In this document: piece after piece, positions 33,901 through 41,467 of the stretch
Layout: each line of letters starts with the position of its first letter
How positions within the stretch are numbered: position 1 is the first letter of the stretch
Source: Camarhynchus parvulus
Lineage: Eukaryota; Chordata; Aves; Passeriformes; Thraupidae
DNA: 64,000 bases
Direction of reading: 5' to 3'
Assembly (NCBI RefSeq): GCF_901933205.1
Contig: NC_044582.1
Coordinates: 18,761,820 to 18,825,819, forward strand
Translations under genes and position numbers: made by a program
The notes under the pieces: generated by a model
Database searches by the model: none
Told to the model about the DNA's origin: nothing
Seen by the model: only the letters and a program-made list of their open reading frames with translations

Positions 33901-36282
33901 GCGGTGTTGGTAACAAAAAGACTTAATAAAAGGCAAAATAACAAACAGAGAAACTGAGCTAAGTGCTAGAGGTTCTTGCTCCTGGTAAAACACCTCCCAA
34001 AAGCCATTACTTTCTTTGTTCACTTCTTTTTCTGGTAAATTGCCCAGGAAGGACTTTTTGGCTCTTGTCCAATGAGCTATCTTAAGTTTGAGGTGAAGTC
34101 CCCATGGCCTGTGCGGTGGCTTTTGCACCTAATCCAGGAGAGAAACTTCTGGGCTTCTTTCCTTTCTGAGGGGACAAAGGACAGTTTGGCCACTCCATTA
34201 ACAAGGGGTACACTCCTATACTCCAAGACCCAAAATACCAAAAAACCCCAAGCAAACCACCCCAAACTCCCCTGTAGAGACCTGCTGGCCTCACCCAGGC
34301 TGCAGGACAGATGTGAGCTCAGGTGACAATTATTAAACACAGCAACAAACACCTGACTGCCCTTTCAGCCCAGGACAGCAAGGCAACTCCCTCTCCCCAC
34401 TACCTCCAGCAGAAATACTGGAGTGTGCAAATGCCAAACAAGCGTTGTGACATCCTTCAACAAGACAAGCCTGGTTCCAGCTGGGACTGTCCCAGGCTGA
34501 GGGCAGCCCTGGTGCCTCACCTCGGTGATGTAGCCCGTGGAGTTGACAAAGCTCTCAAAGTCCAGGTTGCTGACCTCGTACTGGTCCATGTAGAAGCTGC
34601 CAAGGTGGACTCTGCGGGCAGGGCCCTCTCCATCCTGCTGGATCTGGGGCTCCTGGGTGCCCATGGTGAACACCCCTGCTGGGATCAGCACCATCTGCAC
34701 AGCAAACGCCCCCAGGGAGGCACAGTGAGACACTGAGCAGCACAGGCTGCTCCTGCTCCTCACCTCTGCACGTGACTTGGAAACAGCATTTTGGCCAGCC
34801 CATTTGGGGACACAGCAGACAGAACTGCAATTGGGGACAAATCCCCATTTTTCACAGGAAGTCTGGGTCACGCTTGTGCTCCCATGAGCAGAAACATGCC
34901 GTGTTTCCTATGTTACACTTTGCTGTTATTTCTGCAGTTACACCACTGCCAGGGCAGCAAGGAGCAGACAGTGAGCTCACAGCAGCTCCCCAGCACCTCT
35001 CCTGCCTCTTCGCAGAAGGGAAATGAGGATTTGGCATCATCTTTCTCATCCCATTTCCATGCTTCTTCTCCACTCTCCCACTCAGGTCTCTCCCAGCCAC
35101 ACCTAAAATTCACACACCTTGTAACTGGCCCATAAAAAGTGCTGCAAAAAGCTTCTCCTTCAGACTACCCACATCTGAAGCTGGCTGTGTCCTCATAACT
35201 TTCTCTACTAAGAATCTGAGCTCTTACAGACAGTCTAAAGCTGACTCCATAAAAGGCCTTCAGGATAAATCTGCTTACATTTTTTAGGACTTAGGAAATG
35301 ACAACACAAAGTTGCACCACTTCCTCCCTCCCAATCTCTCTTCAACCCTCGGTAGCTGGAACAACTCCCTCAAGAGGTTTCCAAGCCAGGCTCAGAGCTC
35401 ACTGGGCTAAACCCAGTGCAAAATTAACTCTTGCTGGCTCCCCAGTTCTAAAACCATGCTGGAAATAAATAAACCTGTTTGTGGGTGATGCAGAGGCCAA
35501 TTCTTCTCTCACTTCTCTGCTGGTAAAGATGTTTTCTAGTTGAGCATCATCAAGTTACGTTGTGAGCATAATTAGCAATTAGCTTTCATTACCTACTGCT
35601 GGAGCTGCCAGCTGCATGAAGGGTTGGAGGACTTTTTCATCCTCCAGCCCCACAGCGAACTGCTCAGGTTTGTCACACAAAACACCCATCGGTGACATGG
35701 ATCCCAAGCATAACAGGGATTATTCAATTCATATTCTTTAAATATTCTCCAATTTGTGAAGCGAGTTCTCCCACTGCCTGTTGCACACAGGCTTTTCCAG
35801 GCTGATGCAGCTTCCCAGCACTAGAACAGAGGCAGCAGGAGGTGAACTCCCTCATGTTTCCCGTTCTCTCCGTGAGGCAGGAGCGAGGCGGGGCCCGAAG
35901 CTGCACCCGCGCCCAAGCCCAATTCCTCAAGGGCTCGCCCCACCCGCCCATAATTTAATTTAACTTTCCCCACAGCAGTTCCCCGCCTGCTCCGTTATCC
36001 CGGAGGAGGCCGTGCTCCGCCGGGACCTCCCCCTCAGGTGGCTGGGCCCCCTCCCGGCCCGGCCCCGCCGCTCACCGGCCCCTGCCCGGCGCTCCGCCCG
36101 CTGCCCGCCGCCGCTGCCGCCGAGTAGCGCCGCGCCGCCGCCTCCCGCCCGTCCCCGGCGGCCCGGCCGGCGCTGCAGCCGCAGCCCGCGGTGCCGGGGG
36201 TGCCGGGGGTCCCGGCGGCCGCTCCCGCTCCCATCACCAGCAGCGGGAAGAGGCAGCAGCACAGCCGGGCGGGCGCCGCCAT
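15829..36282 (-). CDS. SUMF1: SUMF1, formylglycine-generating enzyme (nine coding exons)
   Basis: The enzyme oxidises the cysteine of the CxPxR motif in new sulfatases to formylglycine in the ER, which they need for activity. Human loss causes multiple sulfatase deficiency. Nine exons, 36282-36076, 34694-34521, 32422-32348, 24622-24540, 22611-22489, 21969-21855, 21028-20915, 17421-17362 and 15939-15829, all have GT-AG borders. They join in frame to 353 residues (human has 374). Visible features are a signal peptide (about 1-22), the redox pair C34/C36, an N-glycosylation site NST at 120, the FGE core, and the catalytic copper-binding cysteines C315 and C320 (human C336 and C341). The RYSR furin site of human FGE reads RYSA here. 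The C-terminus ends STAPGPR instead of the human DRLPTMD. The gene spans about 20 kb, far less than in human. Confidence 0.97.
15940..17361 (-). other. SUMF1: SUMF1 intron 8
   Basis: Donor GTAACT. Contains one CR1 fragment and otherwise unique AT-rich DNA. Confidence 0.85.
16898..17032 (-). repeat. CR1 LINE 3' fragment
   Basis: Reverse-oriented CR1 3' end: GAACCATGGAATTGTAAAAG, GAAGGGCCCTTAAAGCTTAT, CAGTCCCAACCCCCTGCCCT and GGGCAGGAACACCTTTCCCT occur in order. Confidence 0.88.
17362..17421 (-). CDS. SUMF1: SUMF1 coding exon 8
   Basis: A 60-bp exon of 20 codons, from Q298 to K317, containing [16 protein letters not shown]315 is the first catalytic cysteine. Borders are acceptor CTCCCCAG and donor GTAACT, both phase 0. 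It is too short to stand out as an open frame. I found it from the conserved GGSYMCH block and the phases of its neighbours. Confidence 0.94.
17422..20914 (-). other. SUMF1: SUMF1 intron 7
   Basis: About 3.5 kb, donor GTGAGT. It holds one CR1 fragment at 19366-19572. The remainder is AT-rich with no exon-like frame. Confidence 0.85.
19366..19572 (+). repeat. CR1 LINE 3' fragment
   Basis: Plus-strand CR1 3' end with TCCCTGGCAGGGTGGGCAGG, GATCCCTGGCAGTGCCCAAG and GGTCCCTTCCAACCCAAACC, ending near CTGTGACT. It is antisense to SUMF1. Well preserved. Confidence 0.92.
20915..21028 (-). CDS. SUMF1: SUMF1 coding exon 7
   Basis: 38 codons in phase 0, starting [13 protein letters not shown] and containing the FGE signature [11 protein letters not shown]. 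It ends DFHNP before donor GTGAGT. Confidence 0.96.
21029..21854 (-). other. SUMF1: SUMF1 intron 6
   Basis: 0.8 kb, donor GTAAGT, acceptor TTCCTGTGCAG. No repeat or other structure recognised. Confidence 0.85.
21855..21969 (-). CDS. SUMF1: SUMF1 coding exon 6
   Basis: 115 bp. The first base completes Arg221, then [20 protein letters not shown] and [18 protein letters not shown] follow. Human FGE has almost the same residues here, with PVTNTGEDGF in place of [10 protein letters not shown]. Confidence 0.96.
21970..22488 (-). other. SUMF1: SUMF1 intron 5, largely a CR1 copy
   Basis: This intron is only 519 bp and most of it (about 22024-22445) is a CR1 fragment. Donor GTACCT and acceptor TTTCCTCAG are intact. 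Confidence 0.88.
22024..22445 (-). repeat. CR1 LINE 3' fragment in SUMF1 intron 5
   Basis: Same orientation as SUMF1. It starts ATGGAATCCCAGACTGGTTT, includes CCATGGCAGGGACACCTCCC, and runs past CCTTCTCCTCTCCAGATGAG. This is a longer copy than most in the window. Its far end comes within about 45 bp of the exon 5 donor. Confidence 0.9.
22489..22611 (-). CDS. SUMF1: SUMF1 coding exon 5
   Basis: 123 bp. The first base completes Arg180, then [20 protein letters not shown] and [20 protein letters not shown] follow, and the last two bases begin Arg221. It is one of the most conserved parts of the FGE domain. Confidence 0.97.
22612..24539 (-). other. SUMF1: SUMF1 intron 4
   Basis: 1.9 kb, donor GTGAGC, acceptor TTGTTCCCAG. 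No repeat family recognised and only chance open frames. Confidence 0.85.
24540..24622 (-). CDS. SUMF1: SUMF1 coding exon 4
   Basis: 83 bp, 27 codons plus two bases. It reads [20 protein letters not shown], then PDSSISS. Borders are acceptor CATTTTCAG and donor GTGAGC. It is not contained in any sizeable open frame and was found from the PWWLPVKGA block. The last residues differ from human (DSTILH). Confidence 0.94.
28425..28482 (+). repeat. CR1 LINE 3' fragment, very short
   Basis: GCATCAGGGCTGGACTAGAG, then CTCCAGAGGTCCCTTCCAGG and ATTCTGTGAA match the last bases of CR1. Confidence 0.65.
29816..30178 (-). repeat. CR1 LINE 3' fragment
   Basis: Reverse-oriented copy starting TTATGGAATGGTTTGGGTTG, with CCATGGCAGGGACACCTCCC and the block CCTTCTCTTCTCCAGGCTG at its far end. 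It is well preserved and of the same type as the copy at 22024-22445. Confidence 0.93.
32348..32422 (-). CDS. SUMF1: SUMF1 coding exon 3
   Basis: 75 bp, 25 codons in phase 0: [20 protein letters not shown] then DIHQA. Borders are acceptor CTTTCCACAG and donor GTGAGT. Nearly identical to human through EGMLSE. Confidence 0.96.
32520..32582 (-). repeat. CR1 LINE 3' fragment, short
   Basis: It starts GAAAATTCAGAGAATCCTTA and contains CTCCAAGGCCATCAAGTCCA and ACCTTTGACC, like the 'GATCATCAAGTCCAACC' 3' end of CR1. Confidence 0.75.
33100..33236 (+). repeat. CR1 LINE 3' fragment
   Basis: It contains AGGGGTTGGACTTGGTGATC, CTTGGGGTCTCTTCCAGCTG and ATATTCTGTGATTCC, a typical plus-strand CR1 end. Confidence 0.82.
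34521..34694 (-). CDS. SUMF1: SUMF1 coding exon 2
   Basis: 174 bp, 58 codons from M70 ([13 protein letters not shown]) to E127 ([10 protein letters not shown]). It opens the FGE domain and carries the single conserved N-glycosylation site. Borders are acceptor TTGCTGTGCAG and donor GTGAGG. The ATG here is internal, not the start. Confidence 0.96.
34695..36075 (-). other. SUMF1: SUMF1 intron 1
   Basis: 1.4 kb, donor GTGAGC inside the CpG island. No repeat family recognised. Confidence 0.85.
36076..36282 (-). CDS. SUMF1: SUMF1 coding exon 1 (signal peptide)
   Basis: 69 codons: [20 protein letters not shown] and on, ending SAGQGP before donor GTGAGC. The hydrophobic stretch at about 6-20 is a signal peptide. 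C34 and C36 (AGCGCSAG) match the N-terminal redox cysteines C50 and C52 of human FGE. The human RYSR furin site is RYSA here. The exon is very GC-rich and Ala/Gly-rich. The start is chosen because it begins a signal peptide and matches the human MAAPA start. Confidence 0.88.
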
Positions 36283-36311
36283 CTTGGCGGCGGGGCCACG
36301 TGCCGCACGAG

Positions 36312-36321
36312 GTCACGTGAC
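36312..36321 (-). promoter_or_regulatory. Perfect CLEAR (TFEB/TFE3) palindrome upstream of SUMF1
   Basis: GTCACGTGAC is the exact 10-base palindromic core of the CLEAR element through which TFEB drives lysosomal genes. It lies 30-39 bp upstream of the SUMF1 ATG. A plain E-box CACGTG lies nearer, at 36297-36302. SUMF1 activates lysosomal sulfatases, so TFEB control would make sense. Binding is inferred from sequence only. Confidence 0.75.
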
Positions 36322-36385
36322 AGGGAGCGTCTTAAAGGGGCCGCGCCTCGCCCTGAGGGGCGGGACAGGGGCTGTCCCTTCTGTG

Positions 36386-36602
36386 TGCCTCCCTGTCCCC
36401 TCCTTGTTCCCCCCGTCCCCTACTGACCCCTCGTGTCCCTCCCTGTCCCCTACTAACCCCTCGTGTCCCTCCCTGTCCCCCTCCCGTCCCCTGCTGACCC
36501 CTCGTGTCCCCCCTGTCCCCTGTTGACCCCACTGTCCCTCTCTGTACCCAGTGTCCCTACCTGTCCCCTCTGTGTCCCTCTCTGTCCCTCCCTGTGCCCT
36601 TG
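36386..36602. repeat. C-rich minisatellite upstream of SUMF1
   Basis: The array is built from GACCCCTCGTGTCCCTCCCTGTCCCC-like units. Two adjacent 30-bp copies (36421-36450 and 36451-36480) differ by one base, and more decayed copies lie on both sides. On the SUMF1 strand it is G-rich with runs of three or more G. Confidence 0.85.
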
Positions 36603-37140
36603 TGTCACCATCCACAGCAGTTCCTGCTCTGCTGAGCCCTCCCTGGTCCCGAGCGCCCCGAGAGGGGAGCTCAGCAATCCGCTCAGAGATCTCAAATGGG
36701 ACAGGAATCCCCCCATCCATAAAACAGCTGCAGTGTCCCCACAGGTACCTCACGAAGGGCACCAAGGGTGTGCTCCCAGGAAAGGTGCTGTGGGATTGCC
36801 CCTCTCCAGCAGGGACTCGCAGTTCCTGGGTTCTCCTCCGTTTCTCCCACAGGTCACTGAAGTCGTCGTAGATTCTGTAAAATTTTTACTTTCTTGTGGG
36901 AGCTTTCTCTTCAGAGCTGTCAACAGAACGGATCTTCTGCATCATCCCCTACACCGAAATAAATCTTTACTCATCCTGCGGGATATTAATTCAAAATACT
37001 CAATATAATTTTGGCTTATCCTTGCAGCAAAGAGAAGCACGAGTGACGGAGGGGTTTGGTGTGTGTGAATGCTGGAAGGAGCTGCACTGCTCTGTGAAGT
37101 TTTGCTGTGTAAAATGACAGTGCTGGGAGGATATTGTATT
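36603..37140. other. Intergenic DNA upstream of SUMF1
   Basis: No gene recognised. Chance open frames only. Confidence 0.5.
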
Positions 37141-37554
37141 TGTGGGGTGCCCTGTGGCAGGGAGGAATGATGAATCTGACTCCATGTGCTCAGAAGGCTA
37201 ATTCATTATTTTATGATACTATATTATATTAAAGAATACGATACTAAACTACACTAAAGAATACAGAAAGGATACTTACAGAAGGCTAAAAAGATAATAA
37301 TGAAAACTCATGACTCTCTCCAGAGCCCTGACACAGCTTGGCCCTGATTGGCCAATGAGTCAAAATAATTCACAGCAGAATCCAATGAAACAATCACCTG
37401 AGGGTAAACAATCTCCAAACACATTCCACCTGTGAGCACAACACAGGAGAAGCAAATGAGATAAGAATTTGTTTTCCTTTTTCTCTGAGACTTCTCAGCA
37501 TCCCAGGAGAAAATCCTGGGCAAAGGGATTTTTCCAGAAAATGTGAATGTGACA
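37141..37554 (-). mobile_element. Endogenous retrovirus LTR, probably solo (inverted copy)
   Basis: A 414-bp relative of the LTR at 4400-4800, on the other strand. On the plus strand it begins TGTGGGGTGCCCTGTGGCAG and ends AAAATGTGAATGTGACA, so its own TG start lies at 37554. The AT-rich poly(A) region is at about 37200-37260. No internal retroviral frames are recognised on either side and no clear target duplication. Confidence 0.8.
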
Positions 37555-39296
37555 GGAGGCCTCGCAGGGATGAATTCCAATTATCCATCATTAATCCCTT
37601 TTACCTTGTGATGTGCTCCAGAAAAGCATCAGAGTGCAGGAAAACAAATGAGTGCAAACTTAATTATACAACCAACCCTTGCTGCTTTGGGGTCAGAAAA
37701 TAGAAATGTTCCTTTTGCATTGAGATGGTGATCTTTGCCCTTTGTTGAGGAATGAATGGCCATGAAAATGAGAGTTAAATCCAACTTATTTTCTCCTGTT
37801 AAATAGTTCCCAACACAATTCACTGAAGTGAGAGCAAAAGGTAGGCATCCAAACTCTACAGACTTCTAGAACTGAACACAGTCTGACAGGATAACCTCCC
37901 CTTAATAAATCTCTGGGATTCTGGTTGTGGGGTGCTGGAATTCAGGAAAATCAGCTGATTGCCAACAAGCTGAGACAGCTCTCTGGTGTATCCTGCCCAC
38001 TCATTCTCATGGCTCGTTTTCCTGGAATTCTTGTGTGCATCATTTGTGTGGCTCCATCAGGACAGTTCATATTCCTTACTCTCCCTGGAGAACAGATGAA
38101 ATAATTACAGTTTGGTTCTGAGCATCTTCCACTCTGAGATCCTGGGGACTTGGAGAACTTTTGCTGCAGTGGATCCTTTTGTGCTCAGCCATGCAGGCTT
38201 TAGTTTTTCTCTCTCCTCACACCGAGTCCCCACGCGTCTGATCTTGCTGTTATTAAAATGTGATGGGAATGAGATATTTCCCAGCATTTCACTGAGAGGC
38301 TGAGGCGTTCTAGGAGTGCTTTTCACCCCTGAGTGCCTGCATGGATCTCCCTAAGGACAGGGAACTTCTGGGATCATCTTCCCCATTGTGAAGACCAGCC
38401 ATGAGCAAGAGAAGACAGATTGATCCTAACAGTCCTGTATTATCTTCTGCTCTCATTTTTCTTCCAGGGCTGTTGAGCTGCAACTGACAAAAGAGATAAA
38501 ACCAAAACAGCAGAGACAAAACCCCTGCAAAGCCACCCAGCAGGCTGGAGGTGCAATGTTTCCAAAACAGCCAATGGTTAGTTACAAATTTGTCAACATA
38601 AAACAAGACAATAGAAATAAAAAGCAAATAACAGACTTCAAATTTCCTTTTAACATCTTTCATCACTGCTGAATTTGCATAATTGCTAAAAATAAAGTAG
38701 GAGTGGAGCAGAACAAGATGTGAAAAGGAGAAAAAGAACTAAATAATCCAATAGCAAAACAATAAAAATCCCTTACAAGTTGTTTTCCTGTGACTGAAAC
38801 CACATGTGAAATTGGGCCAAACATTCACAGTGCAGCTCCCAGGACTGAAGTGATGCCTACCAAGTAGTGTTTTTTCACTATTTCCTCTCTGAATTCTTGA
38901 GTTCGTTCCCTCGACCCTCTGGGGGTGTGTGGGCTCCAAGCCCAGCCCTCATTTGAACAGGACTGTTCCCATCTCAGGCCGCCTCCTGTAGGTCCCATTA
39001 TCAGGGAAAATTCCTGTAAGGGAATACTCTGGTCCTTCCCAAGGTGACCTTTCCCACTCCCACGCTGCCCTACAATTTTACCTCTTTTCAGTGCTGTAAG
39101 ACTATAGGAGCCCCATGAACTCACAGTGCCTGCAGCAGCAGCGCAGAGCAAGCTCCTAAACACAAATGGAAACATTCTCCTGCATTGGAAACTTCCATGA
39201 TTATCTTGTCTTTGCCAGCACCCCTTCAAATCTAGCAAGTTCTTTGCAGAGCTTGGTCACTATTTTTGGCTGAATGCCCAAAAATTGGTGAGGGCC
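37555..39296. other. Intergenic DNA between SUMF1 and ITPR1
   Basis: No gene recognised. A 118-codon minus-strand frame at 38310-38666 includes hydrophobic stretches but matches nothing I know and is rejected as a gene. Confidence 0.5.
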
Positions 39297-39515
39297 CATC
39301 AGAGCATGTAATGACAAGATGAGGAGGAATAGATTCCAGCTGACAGAGAATAGGTTTAGGTAGGATATTAGGAAGAAATCACTCCCTGTGAGGGTGGGGA
39401 CGCCCTGGCACAGGGTGCCCAGAGAGAGCAGCTGTGGCTGCCCCATCCCTGGAAGTGTCCAAGACCAGGTTGGACGGGGCTTGGAGCAACTCAGACCATT
39501 CTGGGATGCTATGAG
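39297..39515 (+). repeat. CR1 LINE 3' fragment
   Basis: It contains GATATTAGGAAGAAATCACT, CCCTGGCACAGGGTGCCCAG and GACCAGGTTGGACGGGGCTT, and ends ACCATTCTGGGATGCTATGA. Plus-strand CR1 3' end. Confidence 0.9.
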
Positions 39516-40884
39516 CTCCTCAGCCTTTGAAGAACTGGCCAAGACCCAGAATCAAACTAGTCCATAAGCAAACATATGGCCTTTGGTGTTTGGTATTTGG
39601 GGGGAGGAATGTCTCCAGAGGGGCAGACTCCGCTCCCTCCCTGGGCAGCCCGTTCCTGTGCTCTGCCCCAGCGCTGCTGCTCGGATTTATCCCCCAGTGC
39701 TGGAGCTATTTTAAGGCACACTGTTTGCAGAGCTGCTCAAGGTGCTCAGCAGGCACTGCTCTGCCCCTGGCTCTGGTGACAGCCCTTCTGTCACTGCCCT
39801 GGAGCCGCTGCAGCCGCTCGCAGCCCCCGACTGCTGAACCCATCCAGAGATTAGATTTGATTACACAAGAATTCATTAGGATTATCTAATGATATTAGGC
39901 ACCACTACTCTGCCAAATTCCTGATGAGTAATGGCTTGTAGTATCGCAGCCATGTAAGAAACCCATAAAACTGTTCTGTGACCTTCGCTTCAGTTCCTGA
40001 GTCACAGGCTTCAGCTTCTGCGTATCCTTGCTCCCGAGCCCCAGCTCCAACTCCTCGGGAGCTATTTTTAATGGAGAGCCAGTGCAGGGGAAGTTGTGTT
40101 GATTTCAAACTGGCTCATCTGGGCTTGTTCCCATTCACCAGCGTTCTCCTGCTGCTGCAGAGAGGGAAACAAGCGAGGACACCTCTTCTGTTTCCCAAGA
40201 GGGAAACAAACAAGAACACCATTCCTACATGTTACCCACGGCAGCACGTGGCTGTGGGTGACAGTGAGTGAATGAGGAAACTGTTTCCTTCACCTAAATC
40301 CCAGTTAAAGGGATACGGTTGTTCTCCAGGCAAACATTGTACCCACCCTGCAGGGCTCTGGGCGCAGCCAGGCAGCCACAGAAGGCAGGAAAATCAGGGT
40401 GTAACTGTGGGGAATAACCTTGGCTAATATTTAAGGACAAATAATTACATAATACAAAAATAAATGAAATACTAATATTTTTTATTTACTGCTGGTCATT
40501 CTGGCTGAAGTTTTGATGTCTTGCTAGCGATACCCCCGTGCAGTAATTTTAGTGAAGAGGAACTCCAGTGACACACTCTATTTCCAGAGTTTGGAGCTGT
40601 TCCTGCAAAACAGCCGCGACTCAGCTCAGCCAGGGGCTCGCACCTGAGTCACGGCAGAGGTGACAGCACCTGTGCAGGCAGGTGCTCACCTCAGCCCTCG
40701 TTTCCCGCTATTCTGCGCTCCCCAAACAGCGCTGACACCTGGTTTACTCAGTGTTTACTCAGGGTTTACTCCCGCAGCCTCTGTGCCCGGTACTCCCGTA
40801 CGCTCGCCCACCGCTCGTTCCAAAGCTCTGTGCAGACCCCCGGAACAAAACACATCCGAGTCCCCAACCGGGGGGGTTCGCCCC
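39516..40884. promoter_or_regulatory. ITPR1 upstream region with AP-1 and MEF2-type sites
   Basis: Two perfect TGAGTCA AP-1 motifs lie at 39998-40004 and 40645-40651. A perfect MEF2-type CTATTTTTAA lies at 40062-40071. A 12-bp element with GTTTACTCA is repeated three times at 40741-40771. These are sequence matches only. The stretch otherwise has no gene. Confidence 0.4.
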
Positions 40885-40980
40885 TATCACTGACCTCACG
40901 GACCCGGGGCTCCATCCCCATCACTGACCGCACGGACCCGGGGGTCCATGCCCGTCACTGACCGCACGGACCCAGAGGGT
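40885..40980 (+). repeat. Three-copy tandem repeat of about 35 bp next to the ITPR1 promoter
   Basis: The unit is ATCACTGACCGCACGGACCC plus a GGGGGTCCATGCCC-like tail, repeated three times with few changes. It sits at the upstream edge of the CpG island. Confidence 0.85.
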
Positions 40981-41144
40981 CTCCGCTGTCCGCTGCCCCC
41001 GCCCGGAGCGCGGCGCGGGGCACGCTGGGAGCTGTAGTCCCGTGGGCCGCGCCCCCGCGGCGGCGCGGCGGCGGCAGGACTCGGTTACCCAGCGTGCCCT
41101 GCCGGTTATTTAAGGCACGGCGGCGGGCGCGGAGCGCAGTGACC

Positions 41145-41162
41145 ATGTGGACGCGCAGCTAA
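41145..41162 (+). other. Upstream ORF 1 in ITPR1 exon 1 (MWTRS)
   Basis: ATG in the context GTGACCATGT is followed by five codons and TAA. It lies in the predicted 5' leader. Confidence 0.55.
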
Positions 41163-41211
41163 GGCGGCGGCGGGCGCAGCCTCCGGGAGCGGGACCGGGA
41201 GCGCCGCCGGT

Positions 41212-41235
41212 ATGGAGCTGCCGAGCCGTCCATAG
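41212..41235 (+). other. Upstream ORF 2 in ITPR1 exon 1 (MELPSRP)
   Basis: ATG in the strong context GCCGGTATGG is followed by seven codons and TAG, ending 25 bp before the splice donor. Confidence 0.55.
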
Positions 41236-41344
41236 CCCGCCCCGCCGCCTCCGCAGCCAGGTACGGCCGGGAGAGAGTCGGGCACGGCTGGGCAGGGAGG
41301 GAGGCGGTGAGTGGCTGTCGGGGCAGCCCCGTCCCGCAGCCCGA

Positions 41345-41467
41345 GGGATGCAGCTTGCTGCTGGGTGGGGACACCCGGGGATGCAGCCCGTTGCTAGGCG
41401 GGGATACCCGGGAATGCAGCCTGCTGCTGTGCAGGGATGCATTCCCGTGCTCGGCGGGGATGCCCGG
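41345..41467 (+). repeat. Tandem repeat in ITPR1 intron 1, unit about 33 bp
   Basis: Units built from GGGATGCAGCCTGCTGCT and GGCGGGGATACCCG are repeated three to four times. The copies are diverged. Confidence 0.75.

Larger units (their letters stand above)
32423..34520 (-). other. SUMF1: SUMF1 intron 2
   Basis: 2.1 kb, donor GTGAGG. It holds CR1 pieces at 32520-32582 and 33100-33236 in opposite orientations, and no exon-like frame. Confidence 0.85.
36076..36370. promoter_or_regulatory. SUMF1: CpG island and promoter of SUMF1
   Basis: CG-dense DNA covers exon 1 and the upstream 90 bp. A GC box GGGGCGGGAC lies at 36357-36366 and a weak TATA-like CTTTAAG at about 36330-36337 (minus strand). 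An AAGATGGCGGC YY1-type motif overlaps the start codon. Confidence 0.75.
41135..41260 (+). other. ITPR1: ITPR1 non-coding exon 1 (inferred)
   Basis: A strong donor CAG|GTACGG at 41260/41261 ends a GC-rich leader. The start is estimated from the TATA-like box. Assignment to ITPR1 rests on strand, position in a CpG island upstream of the first coding exon, and the human gene having non-coding 5' exons. Another non-coding exon could lie in the 14.4 kb intron without my seeing it. Confidence 0.65.

Noticed and set aside
38310..38666. 118-codon minus-strand frame with hydrophobic stretches, upstream of an LTR on the same strand
   Set aside because: I considered a retroviral envelope remnant, but there is no recognisable retroviral motif, no purine tract before the LTR and no second LTR nearby.
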